This document shows, piece after piece, positions 35,783-47,775 of a stretch of 64,000 bases of DNA. The DNA comes from Kuschelorhynchus macadamiae (taxonomy: Eukaryota > Arthropoda > Insecta > Coleoptera > Curculionidae): the NCBI GenBank assembly GCA_030620095.1, contig JAUTXW010004477.1:658501-722500 (forward strand), written 5' to 3'. Numbering within the stretch: position 1 is the stretch's first letter; each line of letters begins with the position of its first letter. Position numbers and translations under genes: made by a program. The notes beneath the pieces are model-generated. The model was not told where the DNA came from, made no database searches, and saw nothing but the letters and a program-made list of their open reading frames with translations.

Positions 35783-36083
35783 TGGTATGACATATCTTAC
35801 TTACCTTCGAAAACAAACTTCTGGGTTTAAATCGTTTCTTTCTCTGCAAATAAAGCAAGTTCGCACCATTTTCTTAAAGTTTTTTAAACAGATTCTTGAA
35901 AATAGCCACACAAAACCTTTGGATTTCTGAAAAACACTTATTTCACCAACTAGAACAATTACAACGCCGCGCATCAAATAGGTCGAAATCATGAATGACT
36001 ACGACCGTCTTCGGCGTTTTCCGAATAATCCCGAAAGAAATCTGTAGTATACTCGAAAAAGGTAGAATTCCGACGTTGCCGAT
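35783..36083 (-). repeat. 301-bp direct repeat, copy 2, with the same exon candidate
   Basis: The minus-strand frame at 35801-35992 is identical in protein to that at 34767-34958. Differences from copy 1 are confined to two bases near 36028-36032. It ends about 130 bp before the start codon of the downstream LINE ORF1, so it could also be part of that element's 5' region. Confidence 0.5.
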
Positions 36084-36213
36084 TACTTACCTAAAATCCT
36101 GAATGCAGGCAGTTGGACCTTGTAAGTGTGCAGTGTGTACGGACCAGCAATTTATTGTGCTGAGTTGCCAAGTGTCTTGATTACCATTGACTACAGTGAA
36201 AGAAAGTAACAAA

Positions 36214-37053
36214 ATGTCGCGGGAATGTAAGATCTGCAAGAAAACTGTAGGTAAGAAATCTATGAAACTTATCTGCGGTCAGTGTAAGGGTACCTTTCAA
36301 TTAGACTGTGGAAACGTGTCAGAGGTTGAAGCGAGACTTATGGCTGCTGAAAAAACTCTCGTTCTACTTTATATTCTTCACCTAGTAAGAGCAACAAATC
36401 CTTGGAGCTGAAACTAATGATTAATGACTTAAAGGTTGAACTTAGCGAATTTAAAAGATCCATGGAGTTTTTAAATCAAAAATGAAGAAAATATCGAAAA
36501 TTTTATCGGATATGGTAAGCTGAATTTCCAAAGATAACAAACTTTTAAATATTGAAGTGGATCGCCTAAAACTTCTTGTAAATACTGAGGAAACCAAGAA
36601 GAATGAGAATAACCGCTGTTTCACTGTTTACTAACAGAAAGAGCCGAGAAGTATGTTGCAGTAGCAAAAATTAGTGGAGTCCTAGACCATCTAAAAGTGT
36701 CCTACGTAAATACCGATTTTGCGGTTTCGCGAATACTATCATCAAAAGGGGAGATACAAGTTATAGCCACTTTTAATAAAGCAGAGCTAAGGCAAAAAGT
36801 TTTAAAGGCTAGGTCTCAAATGGGAGAGATAACTGTTCGAAGTTATGGTCTGGGCGACTCTGACAATCCAGTTTTTATCAACGGAGAACTCACAAAAGAT
36901 ACATATGACCTGCTTAAAGAAGCCAAGAACCTAAAGGAACTAGGACACAAATATTTATGGCACCGTGATCGAAAGATCCTTATGCGTAAAACGGATGAGG
37001 GAAAAGCTTTGCATCTTAAAAACGTTACAATGGTAAATGATCTTCTTTCTTAA
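36214..37053 (+). pseudogene. LINE ORF1 (PHD-like finger plus nucleic-acid chaperone domain), broken
   Basis: The start ATG opens MSRECKICKKTVGKKSMKL then CGQCKGTFQLDCG, a PHD/RING-like Cys pattern common in insect CR1/Jockey ORF1. A frameshift or stop truncates it at 36411. After a coiled-coil-like stretch in other frames, 36697-37053 encodes the conserved C-terminal domain (VSRILSSKGEIQVIATF, ITVRSYGL, VFINGELTKDTYDLLKEAK, YLWHRDRKILMRKTDEGKA), which resembles the baculovirus FP-like domain found in many ORF1 proteins. ORF1p normally coats LINE RNA and acts as a chaperone. At least two frame changes separate the two parts. Confidence 0.85.
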
Positions 37054-37329
37054 CAAGGTGGTTGTGTATTAAAAGAATTTAATGGTTTTTTGTATTATTT
37101 TTTCTTAATTAAGTTGTCTTTGTTTTTTTTTTTAATTAAATCTGACACTTATTTCTATTTTTGTTTTTACTTCTGAAAAAAATGTTGTTTTTGTTAAAAA
37201 ACTTTTCTATGTAAAAGAAACTGTAACTCTTCCATATTCTTCCTTTCTCAGCTATTTTCTTATTTAACTCTTTTATTGCCTTGTGTTTTGCGATATATCT
37301 ATTCTACTGATATTTTTTCTTTTCAAATT

Positions 37330-38055
37330 TTTCATATAATAATGTTAGATCACTAATTCCGCATTTTGATGAATTCAAAAACACCGTTATAGAGAAAAAT
37401 TTTGATGTTGTTGGTGTAACAGAAAGATGACTTTCTCCAAGGAGTATAAAATTAAATGGTTACAGCTTGCAGAGAAGTGATAGGGTGTATGGACGTGGAG
37501 GCGGTGTTACTCTTTATGTTAAGAACAATTTCTAGAATGCATCTAAGTTAAAGTCTCTACAAAAAATTACATTTTTATTATTGAAACTATCTATAGACCT
37601 TCAAAGTCTAATGCCAATCTTTTCTTGAATAGATTGGAAGACATATTTCTAACTTTCTATATTCCTATATTCTATATATGACTATATTCCTTATATAATA
37701 ATATATTTTGTGCAGGTTATTTTAATATAGATATTTTACAGTGTGACAATGATTTAACCAAGCAATTAATTTTAACATTGGAGCCATTTAATCTAGAACA
37801 GATTGTTACTGAGCCAACAAGAGAATCTAGGTCGAGTTTTTCACTTATAGATTTAATATTTAAACATTCTTCTGATTTTTCTGACCACTTTTTAGTCTGT
37901 TGTGAAGTGCAAAGTTCACAAAAAAATAAAAACTTTGAAATAATTACATACAGAAGTCTAATAGATATAAACTTTGATCTATTTCAAAGAGACCTTCAGT
38001 CAATTCCATTTAACAATATTTATGAAATTCCGGAAATTGATGCAAAAATTTAATT
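37330..38055 (+). pseudogene. LINE ORF2 endonuclease remnant
   Basis: Pieces of an APE-type endonuclease can be read across frames: a VVGVTES-like piece near 37410-37430, a GGGV.L.V.N-like piece near 37497-37530, and the intact 37778-38053 frame with LEQIVTEPTRESRSSFSLIDLIF and SSDFSDHFLV. The S(D/H)H near the end is the last catalytic landmark of this family. Several catalytic residues upstream are lost through frameshifts. Confidence 0.75.
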
Positions 38056-38559
38056 TTTAAACAATTCCTTAATAAATATTTTTAATGTTCATGCTCCTCT
38101 TAAGACATTTACTTTACGCAAAAGGCCATTTCAACCGTGGATAACAGAAAATATTAAAATGATGCAAAAACTAAGAGACACTACTTTTCGAGAATTTAAA
38201 CGTACTAAATCCCCCGGAAAATGGGAATATTATAAATCATTAAGAAATTTAACAACAGCTTCAATAAGAATGGAATGAAAAGCATACTATATGCATATAT
38301 TTAAAAACTATAATACTAAAGAAAAATGGCAGGAGCTTAATAAACTTACGCCATCTAAGACAAAAGATATGCCGGAGATTTTTGAGGATGTTGATAAATT
38401 AAATAACTTTTTTGTTAATTCAACCAATTGAAATTATCCCGTAGATCAAGGGCTTTTAAATTTATATTTTAATATCAAAAAAAATAATATCATTTCTTTG
38501 CTAGAATTTAAGTCTGTGGAAAATTACGAAGTGTATCAAATTATTAAAAAATATAAAAA

Positions 38560-39934
38560 GTAAGGCTTTTGGCTCGGACGGTCTTAATGTTACAATGATT
38601 GATCTTTGTTGTCCTTATGTTTGTGATTATATTAATCACATACTAAATGAGTGTCTGAAAAAACTATTTTCCTGTATGGTGGAAGCAAGCCATTATCACG
38701 CCACTTCCTAAAGTAAGGAACCCTACAGATTACAGTTATTTTAGATCAATTAGTGTACTGCCGATCATGTCAAAAATTTTAGAGAAAATTCTGGTCACTT
38801 AAATCCGTGAGAACATTAACAAGTTTCTCAAAAACAATTTGGATTTCGAACTGGCTATAGCTGTGCGACCGCGATGGCAGATGTGATCGACGATATTTGT
38901 CGTGCACGGAATAATTATAAAGTCACTGCTCTGATATTATTAGATTTTACCAAAGCGTTTGATTTTCTTTATCCTGAGATACTAATAACGCTAATTAATT
39001 ATTTCTTAAGGATAATAAGCTACAACGGGTTAAAGTGGATAATACTCTTTCAAACTGTCTTTCGGTACCCAATGGGGTCCCACAAGGAAGTATATTGGGT
39101 CCATTGTTGTTTAGCATTTATACATCTTGTTTTCCTGATTGTCTTAAATTTTGTTTTATGTTATTCGTTTTTTACCATCTGACTACCGAACAGCAATAAA
39201 TAATATAAATTTGGATTTGGATGTACTTGTTAATATTTCAACTTTTTTCAACCCTAAAATTCCATCGTTACTCTTTTTGGAAATAAAAGAGTATCAATCA
39301 ACGAGTTTTCTTTAAGTATTGACAGCCAAATACCGCAGATCGTGGTCGCAACTTAAATTTTCAAGCCATATATCATATGTTCTTAAAAAAATCTTATCGT
39401 GCTTTAAAAACAATCGACCCTCACATATATTATCTTGACCAGAATATCAAACAAAAACTGTGCAACTCACTTATTTTATCACATTTTAATCATTTTGACA
39501 TAGTGTATGGTCCCTGTCTGAATAGTCGAGACTCTTATAGAATTCAAAAGATGCAAAACTCATGCATTCGATTTATTTTCGGCTTTAAAAAACAAAATCG
39601 AGTATCCTACAAACTTAAAGATCTTAAGTGGCTTAATATGTTTAATAGAAGAATATTGCATTCAAATCTATTATTTTACAAAATTATTAAATACCGTTCT
39701 CGTCCTTATTTATATAACAAGATTAGTTTTCGAATCGACGTTCACCATTTAAATCTGCGGAAAAATTCATTAACGATACTCAAGGGCAAAAATCAAGTTT
39801 TTAAGAAATCGTTTTCTTACAATATTTGTCGCCATATTAATGCCCTATCACTTAATTTAATCGACATGTCTATATCACTTTTTATATTTAAAAAGAAGTT
39901 AAAAAAAGCTGCTGAACTGCCAATAACACCTTAG
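38560..39934 (+). pseudogene. LINE ORF2 reverse transcriptase and C-terminal remnant
   Basis: Recognisable pieces: the SKAFGSDGLN stretch (about 38560-38590), ITPLPKVRNPTDYS..ISVLPIMSKILEKIL (about 38695-38800), QFGFRTGYSCATAMADVIDDI (about 38835-38900), LLDFTKAFD (38938-38964), the VPNGVPQGSILGPLLFSIY stretch (about 39067-39122), and the open frame 39377-39934 covering the thumb and tail (IHFNHFDIVYG-like, RIQKMQNSCIRFIFG, DLKWLNMFNRRILHSNLLF). The YADD catalytic box expected near 39150-39185 is degenerate, so the enzyme is dead. Confidence 0.85.
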
Positions 39935-40376
39935 ATAAATGTACATTATCTGGTTAAATACATTAATTTCTGATCAAAATAATTGCAATAAGTGTTTTTG
40001 ATGTATATATTAAATGACAAATCTCTATTTTTCCTTTTTCTACCCTTCTACCTCTCTATCTCCTGCCCTTTTTCTGCTCTGTTTTTTCTTTTGGCTTCTT
40101 TACTATTTTTCCTTTCACGTAGTTGTATAGTTATTTTAGTTAATTGAAATTAATTTATTTATTTTTACGGTATTTATATCTTAATTGGTTTATTTAGTTA
40201 GTTTTGGTTAGTTTCTCCGTGCAGGTAGAACAAAACTTGCAGTTTACGCAGGAATCTGATACACTAACTTTTATTTACCCTACTGTTTTCTGTACCTGAA
40301 TAATACACATATTGTACTATGTATTTTCTTTGTATGGTAAATAATAAAGGTTATTATTATTATTATTATTATTATT

Positions 40377-41080
40377 AAATTATCTTTGTCAGATGTAGGA
40401 TATCATTTACTTTCTTTAACATAAGTTGTTTCGCTTAAAATTTGCATTTCAGAGAAAAATTATGTTTAGGCAAAAAAAAGATTGTAAATAAAATTTGATA
40501 TTTGACAACTTCTAGATGGGATAATTTTAAACCACATTTTGGTGAAAACTGAAAGATAAAGGACCATATATGTACACAATTTATTTTTTTTTATTTGGGG
40601 ATACGCTAATACAAAAGCAAACTTTTTCCAAAGTTAACCTCATTTGCGCGGAATCAGTTTCGGATAACATATGCTGTTATCCGAAACTGATTTTTTTTAA
40701 CGAAAAATTAAACTGTTGTTTCGTTTGTCCGCTTGTCTACCCCACCCGCGGACAATGATTGGGTATCAAAAAATCCTCACCACATGGAATTTTCTTTTAT
40801 TATTTATTTATCAGAAAATTTTCGGATAAAAGTTTTGCATGAATAAAAAAACAATTTTAAAATCATCGAATTTCAAGAGAAAAATGCAAGGTGTTAGAAA
40901 GATACAAAAATGTTGCTTTCAAAAACTAAAACTTTTAAAAAAATCATTGTGACGGCAGTTTTAAACGCAATGAGAAGTAAATAAAAGCCAAGTAAAGAGT
41001 TTCCATATTAGTTGTAGCTAATTAGATATTATAGCCCAACAAGTAACTTCTAAATCTAAATATCTCTTTAACTACAACTA
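40377..41080. other. Intergenic DNA with a perfect hairpin
   Basis: No gene recognised. At 40652-40692, AATCAGTTTCGGATAACA and its exact reverse complement flank a 5-base loop, followed at once by a run of T. Confidence 0.5.
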
Positions 41081-43175
41081 TAATAGTTTTTATATATGTA
41101 TATAAATAATGTTTTCATTTATAAAATTCAGTTTTTTAAAATTTTTGAAGACTTTGTATATCCAACTTAAGGTTTAATGCTGTCAAATCATTTTTTCTTC
41201 ATGCGTGTGTCTCGAATAAAATTTTCTGAGAAGTTAAAATACAAAAAGTTTTACAAATGGTGCGGTCTTTTTGATAAGCACTGTAAATGTTGAAAGAAAT
41301 AAATTAATTCTAATAGTTCTCTTATAGAAAAATAGCAGTAATATTTTAAGTTTAGTTTAAAAGGTGTGTTACTATTAAAATAATAGTTGCGATTAAAATA
41401 TTTAAAAATTCTGAAAACCAAAAAAAATTTAAAGTCATATTTTTATATATGTAAAACAGCTTTTTCGTTGTCGATTAACACAACTTACAAACTTGCAAAA
41501 TCAAAAGCAAACTATCTTCACGTAAAATCTTAAGTGCCATGAATTACCATTTGAAAAAATATATTTTTCTATAAATTAAAAAATAACCAAATGTTCCATT
41601 AAGTAAAACTTTTTTGGCAAAAGCGATACCTGCTTATAAGCAGAGCATTTTCTTCTCAAAGTCACATCTAACTCATAACATAGAGATCACTCGCCTAGTC
41701 CTGGAACAAAAATTTACCTCTTAAATAAATACAGCCAGTGCATCTACCTCGTCGTCGAATATACAGGTTTTTTTAGAAATACAAATAGTGGTTTCCAAAA
41801 ACTAATAATTTTAGATTATATTTCTGTCACTGCGCATTTAAAAGCTACAAAAAATCATGAATAAATATAAATCAAGTTTTTCTATTTGAATATAAATTAT
41901 AAGTATAACCAAAGATCCATTATAGCTTACGCAATAGATAACTCATTTAAATGAGATACCTTGAATCGGTCCTGAGACATCCATCAATGCTCGCTGGAAT
42001 TATATTATTTCGTGCTGTAACCCTCGACCCGCGAACGGGAACGAGACGCGGCGTTTCCAAATTTCCAATCACTAAATATTAGAAAAAATCTTTTAGTTAA
42101 AAGACAAATATTGAATTTGGTTCTTAATCTTTGGGGTTGAAATTTGATACAGGTTATGTTGAGATAAAGTTTCTAAGAATAAGCATACGTTTTAAAAAAA
42201 AACAAACTTCTTCCTACAAAAAAAGTAACTAAATCAAAGAAACAACGCTAAATATTATTTTAATCAAAAAGTAGTTTTGAACCTATTAACTTATACAGGA
42301 AGAGGAACATTTTTTGCTCTTTAAGATACTTGTATGTATGACACTTACCTACAGGGTTATTTTCTAACAAAGATAGAGAAAAAGTGTAAATATAAAAAGT
42401 GTAGGGTAAAAAAATGTGTTTTTTTATGGAATACCCTGCATATTGTTTATTTTAATAAAACGCCGTTCTCTACTGATTTCAAAAATACATATTTTGATTA
42501 TATTGGGGCAAAGCGTTTATTAATTATTTTAGTTTAACTGCAACATCACTTGCCATATAAGTCTAAGATAATATTATAACATAACGCAAAACTTGTTACA
42601 GTTAAACCAAACAAATTGAAAAACGAGTTGCGCCAAAGTAGTCAACATATATGTTTACGAAATTAGGAAAAAAGAACATTGATAAAAATTATAAAAATTC
42701 GGGGTGTTCACCCTGTACATTTTTGAAACAAGTCCAACAGTAATAGTCACTTTTTTAAATAAGGTTATCAAAAAGAAGCTAAATAATTTCTTCTTACTAA
42801 ACACATCGTAAATAAGACAGCGGGTTTTTCATATTCAACCAAATTTAGCGATAACAATATAAATAGCAAAATAGTTATTTTTGTAACGAGTAACTAAATT
42901 TCTTTCTAAGAACTAATCGTTGCCATTTCCAGAGGTTAATATAGGTTAATAAAAGTTAATATAGCCGCCATAGAAAAATATATACATCGGGGGATAGCCT
43001 AAAATTACCTTTGGCAAAAATCTGCGGTCGTTACTCTCGTCTGCCTGCTTCCTCAACATACTTGGCAACATTGCGCGTTAATTTCTCGGATGGATGCGGG
43101 CTCTTTTAGGGGTCTTGAACGTTGCCGTGTCTTGTTCGATCTACTGCGTAGCTATATTGGTCTACTGTATAACTA

Positions 43176-43397
43176 CTATAGACAAACATTACCTATATGA
43201 TAGCGTTGATTGAAGGAAATAGAATGTGCGTAACCTAATGGGCGAATTCGTGACAGCGCTTCCCCTAACCTTTCAGGTACTGTATGGTGGAGCCGTTCTG
43301 CGGCAAACGCATAAAACACCCATTTGAACTCGTTCCGCTCTTGCTGTGATGGCCGTTGGCGGCCGCGTTGATCGGAAAACGACGAGATCCGGTGCAA
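43176..43397 (-). other. Conserved 73-codon frame in copy A, function unknown
   Basis: Encodes MHRISSF.DQRGRQRPSQQ.., identical in length to the frame at 49753-49974 in copy B and differing at six of 73 residues. It is distinctly more GC-rich than its surroundings. About half of the nucleotide differences change amino acids, so there is no sign of protein-level conservation. No domain is recognised. It is probably part of a repeat unit, and a coding role is unlikely but not excluded. Confidence 0.25.
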
Positions 43398-43899
43398 GCA
43401 AATATTATTATGGTTGATTCATCAATCAACGTAATTATTTAATCTAACAGAAATTTTGCCACTTTAGACGTTAACAGAGTACAAAATCGCAGTTTTGCCG
43501 CAATTTAAAACTTTCCATATCTCGTATAGCTTCTCCCAATGGTCACCCTAGTTCTTAAAATATTTTTATCATTTTTGCAATGACTAAAAAAGCATAGAAA
43601 AGTAAAAGCAAAATTAACATAAAATAACTTTAATTCAAAATTCTTACACCTTTAAAAATAATACATTATCAAAATATGTGTTAATTGTGTGAACATGCAA
43701 TGTTCACAATTAAAATATAATGAAAATTTAGAAAAAATGTGAAAATAAACTTACAGTTAACTGTAAGTAATATACAATTTACGCAACTGATGCTCTCTCG
43801 TAAAAGGGGAGTATTGTAGTTCACCCTAGATAACGGAAAACATGTTTTCTCAATTCCGTCGGTTTGTCTGTCTGACGGCGGCCAGCTAAAAAACTACTT

Positions 43900-44510
43900 A
43901 TCTGAATGACTTCAAATTTTGGTCAAAAATTAAAGGACATATGGAGATAACCTCGTAACATTTTAGTAAACCTATTATCCATATTATTTAACATTTTGCA
44001 AAAACACTAAGTACTATGTTGGAATTAACTGGTAAAATTTTGATACGAAATCAAGATGGCGGAACAAAATGGCGGTTTGATAAAATATTTAAAAATTCCG
44101 CCTGAAAAAATCATCCTCTCAGGTTTTACATATCTTTACGTTTTAGCGTCCCCAGATGCCAAAAAATATGTTATATTAATTCCGTCAGCCCATCGCGTCG
44201 GTCGAGCTGTCTGTCAGTTCGCGGCATAGTTTAAAAATTACCCCTATTGACTTCAAATTTTGATCAAAAATTAAGAGTCATATGGGGATGATCTGCTAAT
44301 ATTTGGTAAAATTTGGCAATTATGGCAAAACAAAATGGCGGCCTAGTGAAACGTTAAAAAAATTATTATAAAAAAGCTACTTATCCAATTTATTTCAAAT
44401 TTTGCATTAAGTATAATGTTGGAATTAACTGGTCAAATTTTAATACCAATCCAAGATGGCGGAACAAAATGGCGGTATAACAAATTTTCAGGCTGAATTT
44501 AAAAAACAAT
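43900..44510 (+). repeat. ~130-bp repeat array, plus orientation (copy A)
   Basis: Degenerate units share CTTCAAATTTTG.., GGAATTAACTGGTAAAATTTTG, CCAAGATGGCGGAACAAAA, TGGCGGCCTAGTGAAA and a CTGTCTGTCAGTTCG-like string. Core positions are near 44054, 44323 and 44454, giving a ~130-bp period with skipped units. The same family appears at 51350-52010 and 60280-61170 (plus) and at 45430-46930 and 53620-54130 (inverted). Confidence 0.85.
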
Positions 44511-45009
44511 GAAAAATCCCTACTTACCGAACCTGTACAACCTACTAGCAACTCTGTGTGCCGCTTTTTACGTCAAGAGGTTTGAGCAGAATCGTGATAA
44601 TTGATTTTGAATTTTGAAACACCCTGTATAAATTTACAATACAAAAAATAGTGTTGAAAGGTCTGGCTCACCAGACGATCATTTAAAAAAAAATCATATA
44701 AATCGGTGCAGTACAACTCTCTCACGAACTTGTTCAAAAACTTGGCTTAGTGTTTTAAATATATAGATTTTAAAACAAATATATTTTTTTTAAATAATAT
44801 ACCAAAAATAAATTGTTTTATTGAGTTGAAAGCCTAAATATTAAATTTACCATCACGGTTAGGAAAGGAAATTGAAAAAATTATGTATTCGACGGAATTC
44901 TTATTTTTCTATGTTGTTTATTTTCCAGATATTTATTTTTATGACTATACATTTTTTCAAAAGCCCACTTACAGGACATTTCTCTTTCACAAGGCTGCCA
45001 GCGCCAAGT

Positions 45010-45095
45010 AAAAATCTCGGACACCTTCTTTGGCGGCGACGCGACGGTATCGCCAGCTTCATTTGGGACATCTTTTGTGCCACGAATTCGCCCAT
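45010..45095 (-). other. Possible first-exon fragment downstream of an NRF1-type site (copy A)
   Basis: On the minus strand, an ATG at 45095 opens MGEFVAQKMSQMKLAIPS. The same opening, with E for Q, is read from 53287 in copy B. The palindrome TGCGCATGCGCA lies 76 bp upstream in both copies. Copy A has a five-base insertion after IPS relative to B. No splice donor was confirmed. A captured or ancestral promoter plus 5' exon is one reading; chance is another. Confidence 0.25.
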
Positions 45096-45170
45096 AATTA
45101 TTAGTTTAGAGATATGGGTAGCGGATGTTCCTCGAACGGCCCAATTTTTTGAAGGGAACAATTCCGGTTC

Positions 45171-45182
45171 TGCGCATGCGCA
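45171..45182. promoter_or_regulatory. Palindromic NRF1-type site TGCGCATGCGCA (copy A)
   Basis: A perfect match to the YGCGCAYGCGCR consensus bound by NRF1 and its insect homologue Ewg. It is conserved at 53363-53374 in copy B, within a locally GC-rich patch. Confidence 0.5.
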
Positions 45183-45429
45183 GACGCGAGTTTGCTATAT
45201 TATGTCGTTTAAATTCATGTAATTTTATGCGCGATACTCATATTTAGTGATATAATACTTGAATTTTTTTAATAATATACCTATAAAAACCTAATATGCA
45301 ATTATAAAAAATCGGTAATTTCCTTTACCCGGGACTTCCTCGGTATGATTTTTTTCCATTGGTTAGGAATAGTCAAGTGTGACCCAATTTAGTTCAGTAC
45401 ATAGTCACAGCACATGTGTTTTACAATGT

Positions 45430-46930
45430 TACAAACATTTTTATTGGGCGCCATTTTGTTCCATCATATTGGATTCCTGCCCATATTTTACCAGTTTCTA
45501 TCTATCTATGCCACACTTGGCTCTTAGGCATAATTTAAAATAAATTCAAGTAGTTTTTACGTTGACACATACCGCCATTTTGTTACTTCATGTTGAATTC
45601 GTACCAGTTTATTCCATTGTCACATTTAATTTTTCTGCAAAATTTATAATCAATTGAACGAGATTTTTAAAACCGATTTTTTTTTGCTTGTTTTATTTGG
45701 CCGCCTTTTTGTTTCGCCATCTTAAAGTCGTATCACAACTTTACCAATTTATCTTTATATCACACTTAATTCTTGCACAAAAATTGAAATTAAGTTAAAA
45801 AATAATAATTTCAGGCCGACTTTTTAAATATTTTATTAGGCCGCTGTTTTGTTTTGCTATCTTGGATTCATATCAAAATCTTACAAGTTCATTCCTAAAT
45901 AAATTAAATTATTAATTAATTAAAAATAATTAAATATCTGGGAAATATCTGCGGACGAACGGAGTAGGTAAACACTGATAATATGGGTTTCATGCAGGAT
46001 ATAGGATATATATGCGTCTTGAGGATTCAACAATAAGGTTGCGACACGTCGACTATTTTAATTTTTTTTACTGGATTCTAACTGCAAATAATATTGTGAT
46101 TATTATCTTATTAATACATAATGGGTAAAGACTGATAAAATCGGTTTCATGCAGGACATGGAATCTATGTGTCCTGAGGGTGCAACAATAATATTGCGAA
46201 CCCTCGACAATCTACGAAGAATTTTGTTTTTTTTTACTAGATTTTAAAACCAAATAATACACAACTGTAACAAAACTTTTTAACATCTATACGCCATACT
46301 GGATTTTTACCAAAATATTACCAGATCATCCCGAAAGCTTCTTAATTTTTGGTCAAAATTTGATGTCAATCGGATTAGTTTTTGAGCTATGCTGCAAACT
46401 GACAGACAGACCCACAGACAGACAGACGGGATTGATAAAACTTATTTTTTGGCATCTAGGGACGCTAAAACGTGAATATATGTAAAAGCGTAAAGGGTGA
46501 TTTTTTCACGAATACAAACATTTTATTTGGCCGCCAATTTGTTCGGCCATCTTGAATTAGTACCACAATTCTACTAGTTGAGCCTTATACCATAATTAGC
46601 TATAGCACACAATTTGAAATCAATTAGTTAAAGAGTTTTTCAGTCTGAATTTTTAAATACTTTATTAACCCGCCATTTTGTTCCGTTATCTTGGATTCGT
46701 TTCAAAATTTTACCAATTGATTTATTTACTTACTACCTTTGGTGTCTTTGCAAAATTTGAGATACACTGGATAAGTGGTTTTTTAATATTTTTTTAACAT
46801 TTTACTAGGCCTCCATTTTGTTACGACATAATGGATTTTTACCAAAATATTACCAGGTCATTCCCATATGACCCTTAAATTTGAAGTCAATCGGATAAGT
46901 ATTCTTTAATCTTTGCTGCGAACTGACAGA
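45430..46930 (-). repeat. ~130-bp repeat array, inverted orientation, with Penelope-like units
   Basis: The GCCGCCATTTTGTT..CATCTTGGATTC..CCAATTTTACCAG order repeats at roughly 130-bp spacing and is the inverse of 43900-44510. It is interrupted at 45925-46250 by units of the TGCAACAATAA..TTGCGAAAC family also found at 54322-55260. A CAGACAGACAGACGG-type tract lies near 46405-46430. Confidence 0.8.
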
Positions 46931-47264
46931 CTGGGGCAGAAATGTAAATAAAATAATCTCCTTCTGTGTTCTCAATGCTCTACATTATCAGAATTTGATC
47001 CTTTTAAATGAGATTTCAAGAAAGGACGTAAGTTCATCTAGATTCTTTTTATGTGTTTTCATTGACTTAGGAGTTACTATTTTCATAATGTCCCTTTTCG
47101 GATTTTTACTAGATTTTTTATGTTAGTAAACTTAATGTTAGCTTTGGAACATTTGAATTTGTTACTTGTTGATGACATATATATGTTTTTGCAGTTTTAG
47201 TAAAAACCAAGTAAACTAATAAAATTATTCAGACCGGGATTCTATCACAACGATACCCAAGCAC
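46931..47264. other. Short spacer, no gene recognised
   Basis: AT-rich sequence between the inverted ~130-bp array and the truncated LINE. Confidence 0.5.
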
Positions 47265-47775
47265 AAAACCCAAGTTTTCAAGAAATCGTTTTCTTACAAT
47301 ATTTGTCGCCATATCACTTGATTTAATCGACATGTCTATATCACTTTTTATATTCAAAAATAAGTTAAAAAAAACTGCTGGAATGCCAATAACACCTTAA
47401 ATAAATGTACATTTTCTCGTTAAATACATTAATTTCTGATCAAAATAATTGCAAAAAATGTTTTTGATGCATATATTAAATGACAAATCTCTATTTTTCC
47501 TTTTTCTAACCTTCTACCTCTCTATCTCCTGCCCTTATTCCATATCAATATGTTCTGTTTTTTCTTTTGGCTTCTTTACTATTTTTCCTTTCACTTAGTT
47601 GTGTAGTTATTTTAGTTAATTGAAATTAATTTATTTATTTTTACGGTATTTATATTTTAATTGGTTTATTCAGTTAGTTTTGGTTAGTTTCTGTTTGTTG
47701 TCTGTTACTGTTTTCTGTACCTGAATCATACACATACTGAACTACGTATTTTCTTTGTATGGTAAATAATAAATA
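47265..47775 (+). mobile_element. 5'-truncated CR1/Jockey-type LINE (3' end only)
   Basis: Matches 39780-40350 of the LINE above: the end of ORF2 (QVFKKSFSYNICRHI, then IDMSISLFIFKNKLKKT) and the T/C-rich 3' UTR with CTCTATCTCCTGCCC and TATGGTAAATAATAAA. It is interrupted by small deletions (about 40 and 60 bp) and lacks the (ATT)n tail. 5' truncation is normal for LINE copies made by target-primed reverse transcription. It abuts the left edge of segmental copy B. Confidence 0.9.

Larger units (their letters stand above)
36100..40376 (+). mobile_element. CR1/Jockey-type LINE, nearly full length but inactive
   Basis: Ordered parts: a short 5' leader; ORF1 from the ATG at 36214 to 37053; ORF2 endonuclease remnants (about 37330-37920); RT remnants (about 38560-39180); and an open C-terminal frame 39377-39934. 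A T- and C-rich 3' UTR and a terminal (ATT)n tail (about 40350-40376) follow. A zinc-finger-bearing ORF1, an apurinic-type endonuclease plus RT in ORF2, and a trinucleotide tail fit the CR1/Jockey group. Multiple stops and frameshifts disable both ORFs. The exact 5' end is uncertain. A 5'-truncated relative of its 3' end lies at 47265-47775. Confidence 0.9.
41085..46344. repeat. Large segmental duplication, copy A
   Basis: Corresponds in order to 47775-55318 (copy B) with perhaps 5-10% divergence by eye. Matched landmarks: 41110-41230 versus 47815-47940; 43176-43397 versus 49753-49974; 43495-43560 versus 50895-50960; 44550-44700 versus 52730-52870; 44872-45222 versus 53050-53395; 46240-46344 versus 55205-55318. 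Copy B carries extra DNA at about 48475-48690, 50055-50885, 52020-52730 and 54130-54990, or copy A has lost it. No intact gene is contained. Confidence 0.85.

Noticed and set aside
34749..36083. Miniature LTR (TRIM) element made of the two 301-bp repeats
   Set aside because: Repeats do not have TG..CA ends and no matching 4-6-bp duplication flanks the pair; the exon-like content fits better with duplication of a gene fragment.
44872..45222. 116-codon plus-strand frame
   Set aside because: The corresponding frame in copy B (53064-53381) differs by frameshifts in the N-terminal half; the plus-strand protein is not conserved.
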